From contig NZ_SMGE01000001.1 of the NCBI RefSeq assembly GCF_004339525.1, positions 434,001 to 498,000 of the forward strand: 64,000 nt of DNA. Direction: 5' to 3'. The notes beneath the pieces are model-generated. The model was not told where the DNA came from. It did no database searches and was given only the letters and a program-made list of their open reading frames with translations. Positions 8,032-16,732 of this stretch are shown in pieces; positions within the stretch are counted from its first letter, which is position 1, and each line of letters begins with the position of its first letter. The stretch is from Flavobacterium sp. 90 (GTDB lineage: Bacteria > Bacteroidota > Bacteroidia > Flavobacteriales > Flavobacteriaceae). A program made the position numbers and the translations under genes.

Positions 8032-8664
8032 TTAGTTTTTGTTTTCTTTGATTTGATCTGTTTTTTTCTGTTTTGCAATTGCTGTACTATCAGTTTGTTT
8101 TTGCAACCATTCCGGAATAGGAGATTCTAACAAAGGAACTCTCGCATTGGGAACAGATGACAAACTATTTACTTTACCATGCGGAACTTCGCGGTGGCAA
8201 TCCCAACATAACTTTCCTTCTCCATGTTTTTTACTTTCTAGCGTAACACCATTTGTGCTCACATTTGCATTAAGGTCTCCGTGACAACGCTGACAGTTTT
8301 TTTGAACCACATCTGTTCCCGCTTCTTTGATATGAATTACCTGAGGTTCTGCACGCCATGTAAATACTGTTGCGTGATAAATACCATCTTTTGCTTTAAA
8401 AAAATATTTATTAAAGACATTATTATGAGGTACATGGCAATCATTACAAGTAGTAACTCTCGCATGCGAACTGTGCTGCCATGTAGCATAAAATGGCATC
8501 ATTACATGACAGTTTACACATGTTTTAGGATCGTCTGACAGATAAGATACCGCATTTGACACATATAATAAGTAAGCAAACAATCCCGTTCCTATTCCAA
8601 CTGCTACTATAACAAAGGGTACCCATTTACGAGGAGGTAATAAATAATTTAGAATCTTTTTCAT
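8032..8664 (-). CDS. nrfH: NrfH, tetraheme quinol dehydrogenase of nitrite reductase
   Basis: A 210-residue NapC/NirT-family cytochrome. One N-terminal membrane anchor (residues about 14-36) precedes four CxxCH heme sites: CVNCH (49), CNDCH (73), CQRCH (124) and CWDCH (153). The CVNCHVMMPFYATWQHSSH pattern, with Met after the first heme site, matches NrfH. It oxidises menaquinol and passes electrons to NrfA, with which it forms a membrane complex. The lysine-rich C-terminal tail (about 190-210) is extra compared with short NrfH proteins. It is the first gene of the operon, with the promoter immediately upstream. Confidence 0.95.
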   Translation of the reverse strand: MKKILNYLLPPRKWVPFVIVAVGIGTGLFAYLLYVSNAVSYLSDDPKTCVNCHVMMPFYATWQHSSHARVTTCNDCHVPHNNVFNKYFFKAKDGIYHATVFTWRAEPQVIHIKEAGTDVVQKNCQRCHGDLNANVSTNGVTLESKKHGEGKLCWDCHREVPHGKVNSLSSVPNARVPLLESPIPEWLQKQTDSTAIAKQKKTDQIKENKN

Positions 8665-8688
8665 GATAATTTCCCTTAATTTTCATAT

Positions 8689-8731
8689 CAAAAATAGAAA
8701 GTTAAATCCTACAGGAATATGATAATTATCA
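8689..8731 (-). promoter_or_regulatory. nrfH promoter with an FNR/CRP-like palindrome
   Basis: Reading the minus strand, a -7 box TATTTTTG lies at 8696-8689, which predicts a start point near 8684, about 20 bases before the nrfH ATG. A perfect 12-base palindrome TGATAATTATCA lies at 8720-8731. Its centre is about 41-42 bases upstream of the predicted start, the standard class II activator position. No -33 TTG is found at the right distance, as expected for an activator-dependent promoter. The likely activator is an anaerobic or NO-responsive CRP/FNR-family protein not encoded in this window. Confidence 0.6.
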
Positions 8732-8810
8732 GACAATAAGATTTCTCTTAAAAATAGATTCAGATTCTGGAATATGCATGAAAACGAACATTTATGTCTA
8801 AGTCAGCCCT

Positions 8811-9009
8811 ATTATAACGCATTCTAATCATCCGAAAAAGGTTAAGCAAAACAATTAATCGCTCATGTTGTGAATAGAATATTTGACCAGAATAAAATTC
8901 CTTATTTACATATAATCGAAAATAATATTGGTGCAATCAAATTATACCAAAAACCAGGTTTCTTACGAGAGGAAAAATTAGTTTTTGGAATATTTCTAAA
9001 AAACAGTAA
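8811..9009 (+). pseudogene. Remnant of a GNAT acetyltransferase gene (duplicate of the 3354-4040 gene)
   Basis: The DNA aligns closely with the last about 200 bases of the GNAT gene at 3354-4040, including the near-identical 33-base block around GCAAAACAATTAATCGCTCA and the ending TTTTTGGAATATTTCTAAAAA. The copy has a one-base deletion near the pyrophosphate-loop codons and a TAC-to-TAA change (GGTTAAGC versus GGTTACGC), so it cannot make a working protein. The 5' two thirds are absent. A short frame starting at 8870 runs on past the natural end, but this is an accident of the decay. Confidence 0.8.
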
Positions 9010-9059
9010 CTTTACCCCTAACCTAAATCTACTATTAATCCCACTAATCTACTATGGTA

Positions 9060-9428
9060 ATGAAAAAAGTAATTTTAATCTTCATTTGTTTAATTGGTTT
9101 GTCAGTAAGCGCACAAACAGAAAAAGAGCTCGTTGGAAAATGGATGTTGGTAAAATGGACGAAAAACGGACGAACGCAAGACATTAAAGCTTATTATAAA
9201 ACGACTCAGGTTTTACAAATTTTCGAAGAAAATGGAGATTTTGAAAGTCGTATTGGTAGTGATAGCCAATATTCTAAATGGAAATTAACGCAAGACAATT
9301 CGCAACTTGTAATTGTTGACCCTTCTGTTTCAATTACATCCTCTATTGATTATTTTGATGCTAAAAAACGTATAATCACATCAGAAACCGGAACATTTGA
9401 ATATAAGAAGATTCCTTATGCTGAATAA
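9060..9428 (+). CDS. Small secreted lipocalin-like protein
   Basis: About 122 residues with a signal peptide (MKKVILIFICLIGLSVSAQ). The mature part starts TEKELVGKWMLVKWTKNGRTQD and continues with short beta strands: VLQIFEENGDFES, YSKWKLTQDNSQLVIVD, KRIITSETGTFEYKKI. This is the pattern of the lipocalin-like small beta-barrel families common in Flavobacteriia (GKW near the N-terminus). Function unknown; probably a periplasmic or surface small-molecule-binding protein. The start could also be the ATG at 9054, but 9060 gives the better signal peptide. It lies just after the GNAT remnant. Confidence 0.78.
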   Translation: MKKVILIFICLIGLSVSAQTEKELVGKWMLVKWTKNGRTQDIKAYYKTTQVLQIFEENGDFESRIGSDSQYSKWKLTQDNSQLVIVDPSVSITSSIDYFDAKKRIITSETGTFEYKKIPYAE

Positions 9429-9479
9429 GATATAACTATCTCACAACCAATATATTGACAACTAATTTATTATTTAAAT

Positions 9480-9848
9480 ATGACACCAAATAAACAAACC
9501 GTAAATGAATATATGGCAGCATTTAGAGTAAGTGATCATGGCCGGGTTTTAGCTTGTCTTACTGATGATGTTATATGGGAAATGCCTGGAATCTATCAAC
9601 ATGTTGGTAAAGAAGCATTTGACAAAGAAATTGAAAATGATAATTTTGTTGGAAGTCCCACAATTCAAATTATAAAACTTATCGAAGAAAATGATATTGT
9701 AATCGCAGAAGGCGCTGTACAAGGAAACATGAAAAACGGCAATATATTAGACGCCGTTTTTTGTGATGTTTTTGAGATGGAAAATGGGAAAATAAAAAAA
9801 CTGACTTCGTATTTGATGTCAAGGAATGCAAGTTTGAAGTTTGAATGA
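9480..9848 (+). CDS. SnoaL-like / NTF2-fold protein
   Basis: A 122-residue SnoaL-like protein. The sequence has the family's N-terminal helix and first strand (TVNEYMAAFRVSDHGRVLACLTDDVIWEMPG), the His/Gly helix start (VGKEAFDKEI), and strands with the FCDVFEMENGKIKKLTSYL ending typical of ketosteroid-isomerase-like SnoaL proteins. Asp and His residues line the predicted cavity but the reaction cannot be named. It follows the lipocalin-like gene by about 50 bases on the same strand and may be co-transcribed. Confidence 0.85.
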   Translation: MTPNKQTVNEYMAAFRVSDHGRVLACLTDDVIWEMPGIYQHVGKEAFDKEIENDNFVGSPTIQIIKLIEENDIVIAEGAVQGNMKNGNILDAVFCDVFEMENGKIKKLTSYLMSRNASLKFE

Positions 9849-9855
9849 GGTCTTT

Positions 9856-9974
9856 TACCGCAAAGAGCGCTAAGGTTTTTCGCAAAGTTCGCAAAGCTAT
9901 ATCTAGATAAAGCTTTGCGAACTTTGCGTTTACTAACCACAATCCAAAACAAAACAACTTTGCGTGCTTTGCGG
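9856..9974. repeat. Nested palindromic repeat (CGCAAAG family)
   Basis: An inner perfect 18-base inverted repeat (9881-9898 and 9911-9928, beginning CGCAAAGTTCGCAAAG) is enclosed by outer arms ACCGCAAAGAGCGC (9856) and TGCGTGCTTTGCGGT (9960-9974). The rest of the gap to 10109 includes a diverged copy of the R3 motif (CTCGTTCCTCGGAATGAC, about 10038) and no coding potential. Confidence 0.75.
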
Positions 9975-10109
9975 TTAGTAATCTTTTAAAGCAACCAAGA
10001 TTGGTGCTTTACTTTTCGGAGTTTCTCGTGAAGATTCCTCGTTCCTCGGAATGACAATATTGGGCAAAATCCAAATAATCTTAAATCTAAAGTCTAAAAT
10101 CTTAAATCA

Positions 10110-11645
10110 TTACCCCAACCAGCCATCACGATCCAAACTTCTATATTGAATAGCTTCGGCGATATGTTGTGAAACTACTGTTGGCGATGCATCCAGATCC
10201 GCTATTGTTCTGGAAACTTTCAGGATTCTGTCATAAGCTCGTGCAGAAAGATTCAGGCGTTCCATTGCGGTTTTTAATAATTGTTTCGATTGCTCATCTA
10301 GCGCACAATACTCCCGAATCAGTTTACTGCTCATTTGAGCATTATAATGAATATTTTCAATTTCTTCAAAACGCTTGGTTTGAATCTCTCTTGCTGCCGT
10401 GACACGCTTTCGGATTTCGACACTGCTTTCTGCTTTTTGATCATCGGCAAGTTTTTCAAAAGGAACCGGAGTTACTCCGATATGAATATCTATTCGATCT
10501 AATAATGGTCCTGAAATTTTACTCAAATAACGCTGCATTTCGTGTGGTGATGAAGTATTGGGCTGACTTGGATCATTGAAAAAACCACTTGGACTTGGAT
10601 TCATACTTGCGACCAACATAAACGAAGAGGGATAAGTAACAGTGAATTTTGCACGCGAAATTGTTACTTCACGATCTTCAAGCGGCTGACGCATTACTTC
10701 GAGAACATCGCGTTTGAATTCGGGTAATTCATCCAAAAACAAAACACCATTATGCGCCATCGAAATCTCGCCCGGTTGTGGATAACTGCCTCCGCCAACA
10801 AGTGCTACATTCGAAATTGTGTGATGTGGACTTCGAAATGGTCGTTGATTCATTAATCCTACTTCTTTTAATTTTCCGGCAACACTATGAATTTTTGTTG
10901 TTTCTAATGCTTCCCGTAAAGTCATTGGCGGCAAAATACTTGGTACTCGTTTGGCAAGCATGGTTTTTCCTGCTCCGGGCGGACCAATTAAAATAATATT
11001 ATGTCCTCCGGCGGCGGCAATTTCCATACAGCGTTTTATACTTTCCTGTCCGCGAACATCTGAAAAATCGAATTCAGGAAAATCCAATGTTTTATAAAAT
11101 TCCGCACGTGTATCGATAACGGTTGGCTCAAGAGTACCTTTTCTGGCAAAAAAATCAATTACTTCTTGTAGTTTTTCGACTCCATAAACATTTAATCCGG
11201 TTACAATTGCAGCTTCTTTCACGTTTTGAATTGGAAGAAAAAACCCAAGATAACCTTCTTCTTTTGCTTTTATAGCAATTGGCAAAGCGCCGCGAATAGG
11301 TTGCAAACTTCCGTCTAAAGAAAGTTCCCCCATAATAATATACTTTTCGATTTCAGGTGCTTTTATCTGATCTGAACCAACTAAAATTCCCATTGCAAGA
11401 GGCAAATCATAGGCAGAACCTTCTTTTCGCAAATCGGCAGGCGCCATATTAATCGTAATTCGCTTTCCCGGCAAACTTAATCCGTTGTTTTTTAAAGCAG
11501 CAGCAATTCTAAAACTGCTTTCTTTTATAGCACTATCCGGCAAACCAACTAAATGGTAGCCAATACCTTTATCCATATGAACTTCTACTGTAATTGTTGT
11601 CGCTTCGACTCCAAAAACGGCACTTCCGTAAACTTTTACTAACAT
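10110..11645 (-). CDS. comM: ComM/YifB-family Mg-chelatase-like AAA+ ATPase
   Basis: A 511-residue ATPase of the YifB/ComM family. The N-terminal ChlI/Lon-S16-like domain is at about 1-170 (SAVFGVEATTITVEVHMDKGIGYHLVGLPDSAIKES). The AAA+ core has Walker A GPPGAGKTM (near residue 220) and Walker B VLFLDELPEF. A C-terminal Mg-chelatase helical domain has the arginine-containing LNLSARAYDRILKVSRTIADL motif. In naturally competent bacteria ComM is a hexameric helicase that promotes branch migration of incoming DNA. I start at the ATG at 11645; the frame could also open at a TTG two codons upstream. It is monocistronic here. Confidence 0.95.
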   Translation of the reverse strand: MLVKVYGSAVFGVEATTITVEVHMDKGIGYHLVGLPDSAIKESSFRIAAALKNNGLSLPGKRITINMAPADLRKEGSAYDLPLAMGILVGSDQIKAPEIEKYIIMGELSLDGSLQPIRGALPIAIKAKEEGYLGFFLPIQNVKEAAIVTGLNVYGVEKLQEVIDFFARKGTLEPTVIDTRAEFYKTLDFPEFDFSDVRGQESIKRCMEIAAAGGHNIILIGPPGAGKTMLAKRVPSILPPMTLREALETTKIHSVAGKLKEVGLMNQRPFRSPHHTISNVALVGGGSYPQPGEISMAHNGVLFLDELPEFKRDVLEVMRQPLEDREVTISRAKFTVTYPSSFMLVASMNPSPSGFFNDPSQPNTSSPHEMQRYLSKISGPLLDRIDIHIGVTPVPFEKLADDQKAESSVEIRKRVTAAREIQTKRFEEIENIHYNAQMSSKLIREYCALDEQSKQLLKTAMERLNLSARAYDRILKVSRTIADLDASPTVVSQHIAEAIQYRSLDRDGWLG

Positions 11646-11980
11646 AATCAATCTTTATCAAGAATGTAAATGTATCCAATTAAGGAATCAAAATACTATT
11701 TTTTGTAAATATTTTCTTTCTTTATTTTACCTTTATGATTTGACCTAAAATTAATTTTAATATATTTTCTCCTAAAGTTTATTATAGTTTTTAATTGCTA
11801 TATTAGTTTTTTAAAACCTGATAATATCATAAATTTAGTTGGTAAATTAGTTAATAGAAAAAATTAATCTTGGCGGTGATGAAAATGGTCAGGTAAAAAG
11901 TATTTATTTTATCACGATAACATATTCAAACAAAATTTAAAATTAAAATCATACAAGTGATACATAACAACTATAGAAAT
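11646..11980. other. AT-rich divergent intergenic region
   Basis: About 310-335 bases between the divergent comM and the unknown gene at 11981. It is very AT-rich with poly-T tracts and no repeat family. A short GC-richer patch (CTTGGCGGTGATG, about 11869) is unexplained. It should contain both outward promoters, but I see no complete TTG-N17-23-TAnnTTTG match. Confidence 0.5.
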
Positions 11981-12496
11981 ATGTTTGTCCAAGATTTAAA
12001 AGCAAATGCTATTGAATTTGACAATGACTACAAAAGAATAATTGAAGAAAATGGACAGTCTAATGAAACCAAACTAGAATTTTATAACGCTACTTTTCAT
12101 TCTATAATCAATACACTTAAAAGTGAAACTCCTGTGGATTCAGATAAAATTCAATATAGTTATAGACGTTATATGAATGCATTAAAAGAAGATAATATAA
12201 GTACTACCGATTTACTAATTGAAAAATCAAAATTTACAATAAGCGAGATTAACACTACTTATCCTTGGCTTAAAGAGAGTAAATCAAATGAAAACAACTA
12301 TACTCCTACCCACATTGCGTATAATCCTAACACAAAATATGGAAGGAGAAAAGCACGCGAACAAGCCCAAAGAAATTATGAGAATGGCACTGATGAATAT
12401 AGAAACGAGATTGATAATATAAAATTTGTTATCTGGTTAATTATTATTCTAATAGCAGTATTTATATTTTTTATAAAAGCAAGTCTATCGAAATAA
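11981..12496 (+). CDS. Unknown protein with a C-terminal membrane anchor
   Basis: About 171 residues (or 179 if the GTG at 11957 is used). Residues 1-135 are hydrophilic, with an N-terminal helical region (FVQDLKANAIEFDNDYKRI) and basic patches (KYGRRKAREQAQRNYENG). The last 25 residues are a single membrane helix (NIKFVIWLIIILIAVFIFFIKASL). The topology suggests a tail-anchored cytoplasmic-face protein. I do not recognise a family and the neighbours give no hint. Base composition is at the AT-rich end for this window. A hairpin terminator overlaps the stop. Confidence 0.7.
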   Translation: MFVQDLKANAIEFDNDYKRIIEENGQSNETKLEFYNATFHSIINTLKSETPVDSDKIQYSYRRYMNALKEDNISTTDLLIEKSKFTISEINTTYPWLKESKSNENNYTPTHIAYNPNTKYGRRKAREQAQRNYENGTDEYRNEIDNIKFVIWLIIILIAVFIFFIKASLSK

Positions 12497-12521
12497 AAAG
12501 GATGAACTAAATTCATCCTTT
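12495..12521 (+). terminator. Terminator after the tail-anchored unknown gene
   Basis: Stem AAAGGATGAA / TTCATCCTTT with a 5-base loop starting right at the stop codon. The T tract is short, so efficiency may be moderate. Confidence 0.65.
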
Positions 12522-12596
12522 CTAATAATGTATTTTATATTTCCAATCTTATTTCATCACAACTCCAAAAGAAAAATTTGAAGATTTATTAATATT

Positions 12597-13580
12597 TTAA
12601 AACTCTAATCCAATCTGATTCTTTATCTCCTCCACAATTTTACTCAAATCTAAACTATTTTGATGTGACCAAAGCAAACTTTCAATTTGATTGTTTCTGA
12701 TGCATTTATGACATTCAATAGCTTCGTAAGTGTATCCTTTTCCAAAATTTGGTAAATTATATTTGGATTCCTTTTCTCCTTTAAAAACCGAATATCCATC
12801 AGCAATAAACCACGGCGCATTAAGCTGAATATAACCTTCTGTTCCGCTTATTGTGGCTTTCATATCAGATTCTGAAACTATCGAAGCCTGCAAAGTCGAT
12901 TGTGCATTTTCATATTGCAAAATCATTGAAGTCTGAAGATCAATTCCGTTTTTATGGTTGATAGATTTCCCTATAATTTCCTTCGGATTACCGAGTATTA
13001 TATAGGATAGAAACAATGGATAAACGCCAATATCAAATAAAGCTCCGCCTCCATTATTTTTTTCAAAAAGCCTTCCTCCCAACTTTTCATCGGCATAAAA
13101 AGAAAAATCAGCTTTTACAGACTTTATATCTCCAATTATTCCTTGATTAATTTTTGCTAAAACCTCCTGAACCGATGGAATAAAACGTGTCCAAAATGCT
13201 TCCATAAAAAACTTATTATACTTTTTGGACGCTTCAATCATTCGAATAGCATCATTATACGAAAGCGACATTGGTTTTTCGCATAAAACATGTTTTCCGT
13301 TTTCTAATGCTTTTATCGATAATTCGGCGTGCGAATCGTGCGGAGTTGCAATGTATATGATATCAACTTGATCGTCTTTAAAAAGTTCGTCGTAAGAATC
13401 ATATGCTTTTGGACAATTGTATTTATTAGCAAATTCAATCGCTTTATCCTTATTTCTCGAAGCAACTGCAAATATTTCAGCATCTTCCAAGAGTAATAAA
13501 TCGCTGGCAAATTGATTTGCAATATTTCCCAAGCCAATAATTCCCCATTTAATTGTATTATTATTTTTCATAATATTCAT
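12597..13580 (-). CDS. Gfo/Idh/MocA-family NAD(P)-dependent oxidoreductase
   Basis: A 327-residue oxidoreductase. The N-terminal Rossmann fold has the dinucleotide motif WGIIGLGNIANQFASDL (about residues 12-28). The family's catalytic CEKPMSLS (Lys of the EKP motif, near residue 101) is followed by the C-terminal alpha/beta domain (GGGALFDIGVYPLFLS with the conserved Asp and Tyr). Members oxidise or reduce sugars, polyols or trans-dihydrodiols; the substrate is not determined. The ATG at 13580 is preceded by AAGGAG six bases upstream, a purine-rich ribosome site that is unusual here and supports this start over the ATG at 13571. It is divergent from the amidohydrolase operon. Confidence 0.9.
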   Translation of the reverse strand: MNIMKNNNTIKWGIIGLGNIANQFASDLLLLEDAEIFAVASRNKDKAIEFANKYNCPKAYDSYDELFKDDQVDIIYIATPHDSHAELSIKALENGKHVLCEKPMSLSYNDAIRMIEASKKYNKFFMEAFWTRFIPSVQEVLAKINQGIIGDIKSVKADFSFYADEKLGGRLFEKNNGGGALFDIGVYPLFLSYIILGNPKEIIGKSINHKNGIDLQTSMILQYENAQSTLQASIVSESDMKATISGTEGYIQLNAPWFIADGYSVFKGEKESKYNLPNFGKGYTYEAIECHKCIRNNQIESLLWSHQNSLDLSKIVEEIKNQIGLEF

Positions 13581-13700
13581 TAAGTTCTCCTTATCAATGC
13601 TTTAATTAAAATTTTATGTAAATAAAGAAAAATCATTCAAAAAAATGAATTTTAGATAACATATATTTCATATTTTTAGCAACAAATTTGCAAATAAACT

Positions 13701-16691
13701 ATGAAAAAAGCCCTATTCCTACTCTTTCTGAGTGTATTTTTAACAAAAACATACGCGCAGGATTACTTTCCAGTTAATGAGACTGTTCATAATACAAACA
13801 AAAACTACACTGTTTTTACCAATGCCACGATTTATGTAACCCCAACGCAAAAAATCGAAAAAGGAACTTTACTAGTTCAGGACGGAAAAGTTGTTGCCGT
13901 TGGAAATAATATCGCGATTCCTAAAAACAGCATTTCGATTGATCTTGCAGGAAAAACAATTTACCCTTCGTTTATAGATATCTACACTAGTTTTGGAGTC
14001 GAAAAACCAAAAAGCAATAATAGATATGATCAAGATCCTTTGTACGATACTAAAAGAGTTGGTTATTACTGGAACGAAAGTATTCGTCCTGAAGTAAATA
14101 CTTATGAAACTTTTAAATACGATCAGCCAAAAGCCGAAGAATTATTAAAAGCCGGTTTTGGTGTTGTCGGAACTCATATTCCTGACGGAGTTGCACAAGG
14201 AACCGGAATTTTGGTCGCCTTGAATAATGCCGAAAACAATAAACGAATTATTGCTAATAAAATCACCAATCACTTAGCTTTTTCGAGAAGTGCATTGACA
14301 AATCAAGCTTATCCAAGTTCCTTAATGGGAATGATGGCTTTGCTACGCCAAATGTATTTAGACCTTGATTGGTATAAAAAAGGTAATTCTGAAACTAAAG
14401 ATTTGTCTTTGGAAGCTATGGCAAACAATGAAAAATTAGTTCAAATTTTTACCGCAGAAGATAAATTGAACAGTTTAAGAGCCGCTAAAATTGCGAAAGA
14501 ATTTGGTTTAACTTATATTCTAAAAGGTAGTGGAAATGAATTTGAAAGAATCGACGAAATCAAAAACACTAACGCTAAATATATTATTCCGATAAGCTTT
14601 CCTGAAGCTTACGATGTTTCAAATCCGTATTTATCAAACCAAATCGAATTGGCTGATATGCGTTTTTGGAATCAGGCGCCAACAAATCTAAAAGTACTTT
14701 CAGACAACGGAGTTATTTTTGCTTTAACAACTGATAAATTAAAAAAGACAGAAGATTTTAAGCCTAATTTATTGAAAGCCATTAAATATGGTTTTGATAA
14801 AACAAAAGCTTTAGAGGCTTTGACTACAATTCCGGCAGCAATTCTTGGGAAAAGTAATGAAGTTGGAAGTTTAAAAACGGGAAGTTTTGCCAATTTTGTG
14901 ATTACTTCCGGAGAAATTTTCGATGAAAAAACTATTCTATATGAAAACTGGGTTCAAGGAACCAAATATGTTGTTAATGATATTAATGCCAAAGATATTC
15001 GCGGTAATTATGATTTAACCGTTGGAAAAGATAGTTATAAATGGAAAATTGACGGAACTGCTGAAGCTGCAAAATCAGAAATTACTACAGCTGATGCTAA
15101 AAAGGTAAACAGTACTTTTTCTATTTCTAAAAACTGGGTTTCGCTATTGATTAAACCATCTGATACTATCAAAGGTAATTTTACACGTTTAACAGGATTT
15201 GTCGAAAAACCGGAAAAATTATCCGGAAAAGCGATATTACCAAACGGAGATGAATTGGTTTGGACGGCTTTAAAAACAAGTGCATTTGTTGCTGTAAAAG
15301 ATTCTTCTAAAGTAGAGAAACCAAATCCAATTGTTCCAACAACTTTCCCAAACATTGCTTTTGGTGATTCTAAAAAGTTAACAGCTCAGACTTTATTATT
15401 CAAAAATGCTACGGTTTGGACAAACGAAAAAGACGGTATTTTAACTGAAACTGATGTTTTAATCAAAAACGGAAAAATCGCCGCTGTTGGTAAAAATCTT
15501 TCAGACGCATCTGCTACTGTTATTGATGCAAAAGGCAAACATATCACAAGCGGAATCATTGACGAACACTCACATATTGCAATTTCGAGAGGTGTTAACG
15601 AAAGCGGACACAACTCTACTGCCGAAGTTACCATTGAAGATGTTGTAAACTCAGAAGACATTGATATATACAGAGATCTTGCCGGAGGTGTAACAACTTC
15701 TCAATTACTACACGGATCTGCAAACCCAATTGGTGGTCGTTCTGCAATCGTAAAATGGAAATGGGGTGCTGCACCTGATGAAATGTTATACAAAAATCAA
15801 CCTAAGTTTATCAAGTTTGCTTTGGGGGAAAACGTAAAACAAGCCAATTGGGGAATTGATAATCCGACTCGTTTTCCGCAAACCAGAATGGGTGTTGAGC
15901 AAGTTTTCACCGATTATTTTCAACGTGCTAAAGAATATGACGAAAGCTGGAAAAAATTCAATGCAGGTTCTAAAAAAGGAAAAGCTCCAAGAGTAGATTT
16001 AGAAATGCAAACTTTAGCAGAAATTATCAATAAACAACGCTTTATTACTTGTCACTCTTATGTAGAATCTGAGATTTTGATGTTGATGAATGTTGCGGAA
16101 AAATTCAATTTTAGAGTAAACACATTCACGCATATTCTTGAAGGTTATAAAGTTGCTGATAAAATGAAAGAACACGGAGTTGGTGCTTCGACTTTCTCAG
16201 ATTGGTGGGCTTATAAATTTGAAGTAAATGATGCAATTCCGTTTAACGGACCAATTATGCATAACGCAGGTCTTGTTGTTGCTTATAATTCTGATGATTC
16301 CGAAATGTCAAGAAGATTAAATCAGGAAGCTGCAAAAGCAGTTAAATACGGAAATATTTCTGAAGAAGATGCCTGGAAATTTGTAACTCTGAATCCTGCT
16401 AAATTATTACATATCGATGATAAAGTAGGAAGTCTAAAAGTGGGTAAAGATGCTGATGTTGTTTTATGGAGCGATAATCCTTTGTCTATTTATGCCGTAG
16501 TTGAAAAAACAATTGTTGATGGTGTTGTCTATTTTGATATTCAAAAAGATGCCGAAAAACAATTGGCAATTACCAAAGAAAGAAGCTTGTTGATTGGACA
16601 AATGCTGTTGGAGAAAAACAAAGGAATGGTTACACAAGCGCCTACCAAAAAAGAGAAAGTAGAATATCACTGTGATACTTTAGAGCAATAA
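13701..16691 (+). CDS. Exported tandem amidohydrolase (imidazolonepropionase-like), N-terminal copy degenerate
   Basis: A 996-residue protein with a signal peptide (ending TYAQ, residue 19) and two amidohydrolase-like halves. The C-terminal half (about 565-985) keeps the metal site: GIIDEHSHIA with His623 and His625, later CHSYVE, FTHILEGYK and the aspartate in YNSDDSEMSRRL. The N-terminal half (about 35-430) has the matching beta-sandwich entry (TIYVTPTQKIEKGTLLVQDGKVVAVG), but its equivalent strand reads IYPSFIDIYTSFG with no HxH, so it should be inactive. Family members hydrolyse dipeptides such as Xaa-Pro or cyclic amides. The next gene, 41 bases downstream, is another degenerate amidohydrolase, so the two probably form a complex in the periplasm. 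Confidence 0.9.
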   Translation: MKKALFLLFLSVFLTKTYAQDYFPVNETVHNTNKNYTVFTNATIYVTPTQKIEKGTLLVQDGKVVAVGNNIAIPKNSISIDLAGKTIYPSFIDIYTSFGVEKPKSNNRYDQDPLYDTKRVGYYWNESIRPEVNTYETFKYDQPKAEELLKAGFGVVGTHIPDGVAQGTGILVALNNAENNKRIIANKITNHLAFSRSALTNQAYPSSLMGMMALLRQMYLDLDWYKKGNSETKDLSLEAMANNEKLVQIFTAEDKLNSLRAAKIAKEFGLTYILKGSGNEFERIDEIKNTNAKYIIPISFPEAYDVSNPYLSNQIELADMRFWNQAPTNLKVLSDNGVIFALTTDKLKKTEDFKPNLLKAIKYGFDKTKALEALTTIPAAILGKSNEVGSLKTGSFANFVITSGEIFDEKTILYENWVQGTKYVVNDINAKDIRGNYDLTVGKDSYKWKIDGTAEAAKSEITTADAKKVNSTFSISKNWVSLLIKPSDTIKGNFTRLTGFVEKPEKLSGKAILPNGDELVWTALKTSAFVAVKDSSKVEKPNPIVPTTFPNIAFGDSKKLTAQTLLFKNATVWTNEKDGILTETDVLIKNGKIAAVGKNLSDASATVIDAKGKHITSGIIDEHSHIAISRGVNESGHNSTAEVTIEDVVNSEDIDIYRDLAGGVTTSQLLHGSANPIGGRSAIVKWKWGAAPDEMLYKNQPKFIKFALGENVKQANWGIDNPTRFPQTRMGVEQVFTDYFQRAKEYDESWKKFNAGSKKGKAPRVDLEMQTLAEIINKQRFITCHSYVESEILMLMNVAEKFNFRVNTFTHILEGYKVADKMKEHGVGASTFSDWWAYKFEVNDAIPFNGPIMHNAGLVVAYNSDDSEMSRRLNQEAAKAVKYGNISEEDAWKFVTLNPAKLLHIDDKVGSLKVGKDADVVLWSDNPLSIYAVVEKTIVDGVVYFDIQKDAEKQLAITKERSLLIGQMLLEKNKGMVTQAPTKKEKVEYHCDTLEQ

Positions 16692-16732
16692 TTTAAGCGT
16701 TAAAAAATCAGAAAAGATAAAAAACAGATATC

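Noticed and set aside
8870..9187. 105-codon frame starting in GNAT-like sequence
   Set aside because: Only the first 40 codons align with the GNAT gene; the upstream part is frameshifted and the rest runs into the lipocalin-like gene in another frame. Reported as a pseudogene instead.
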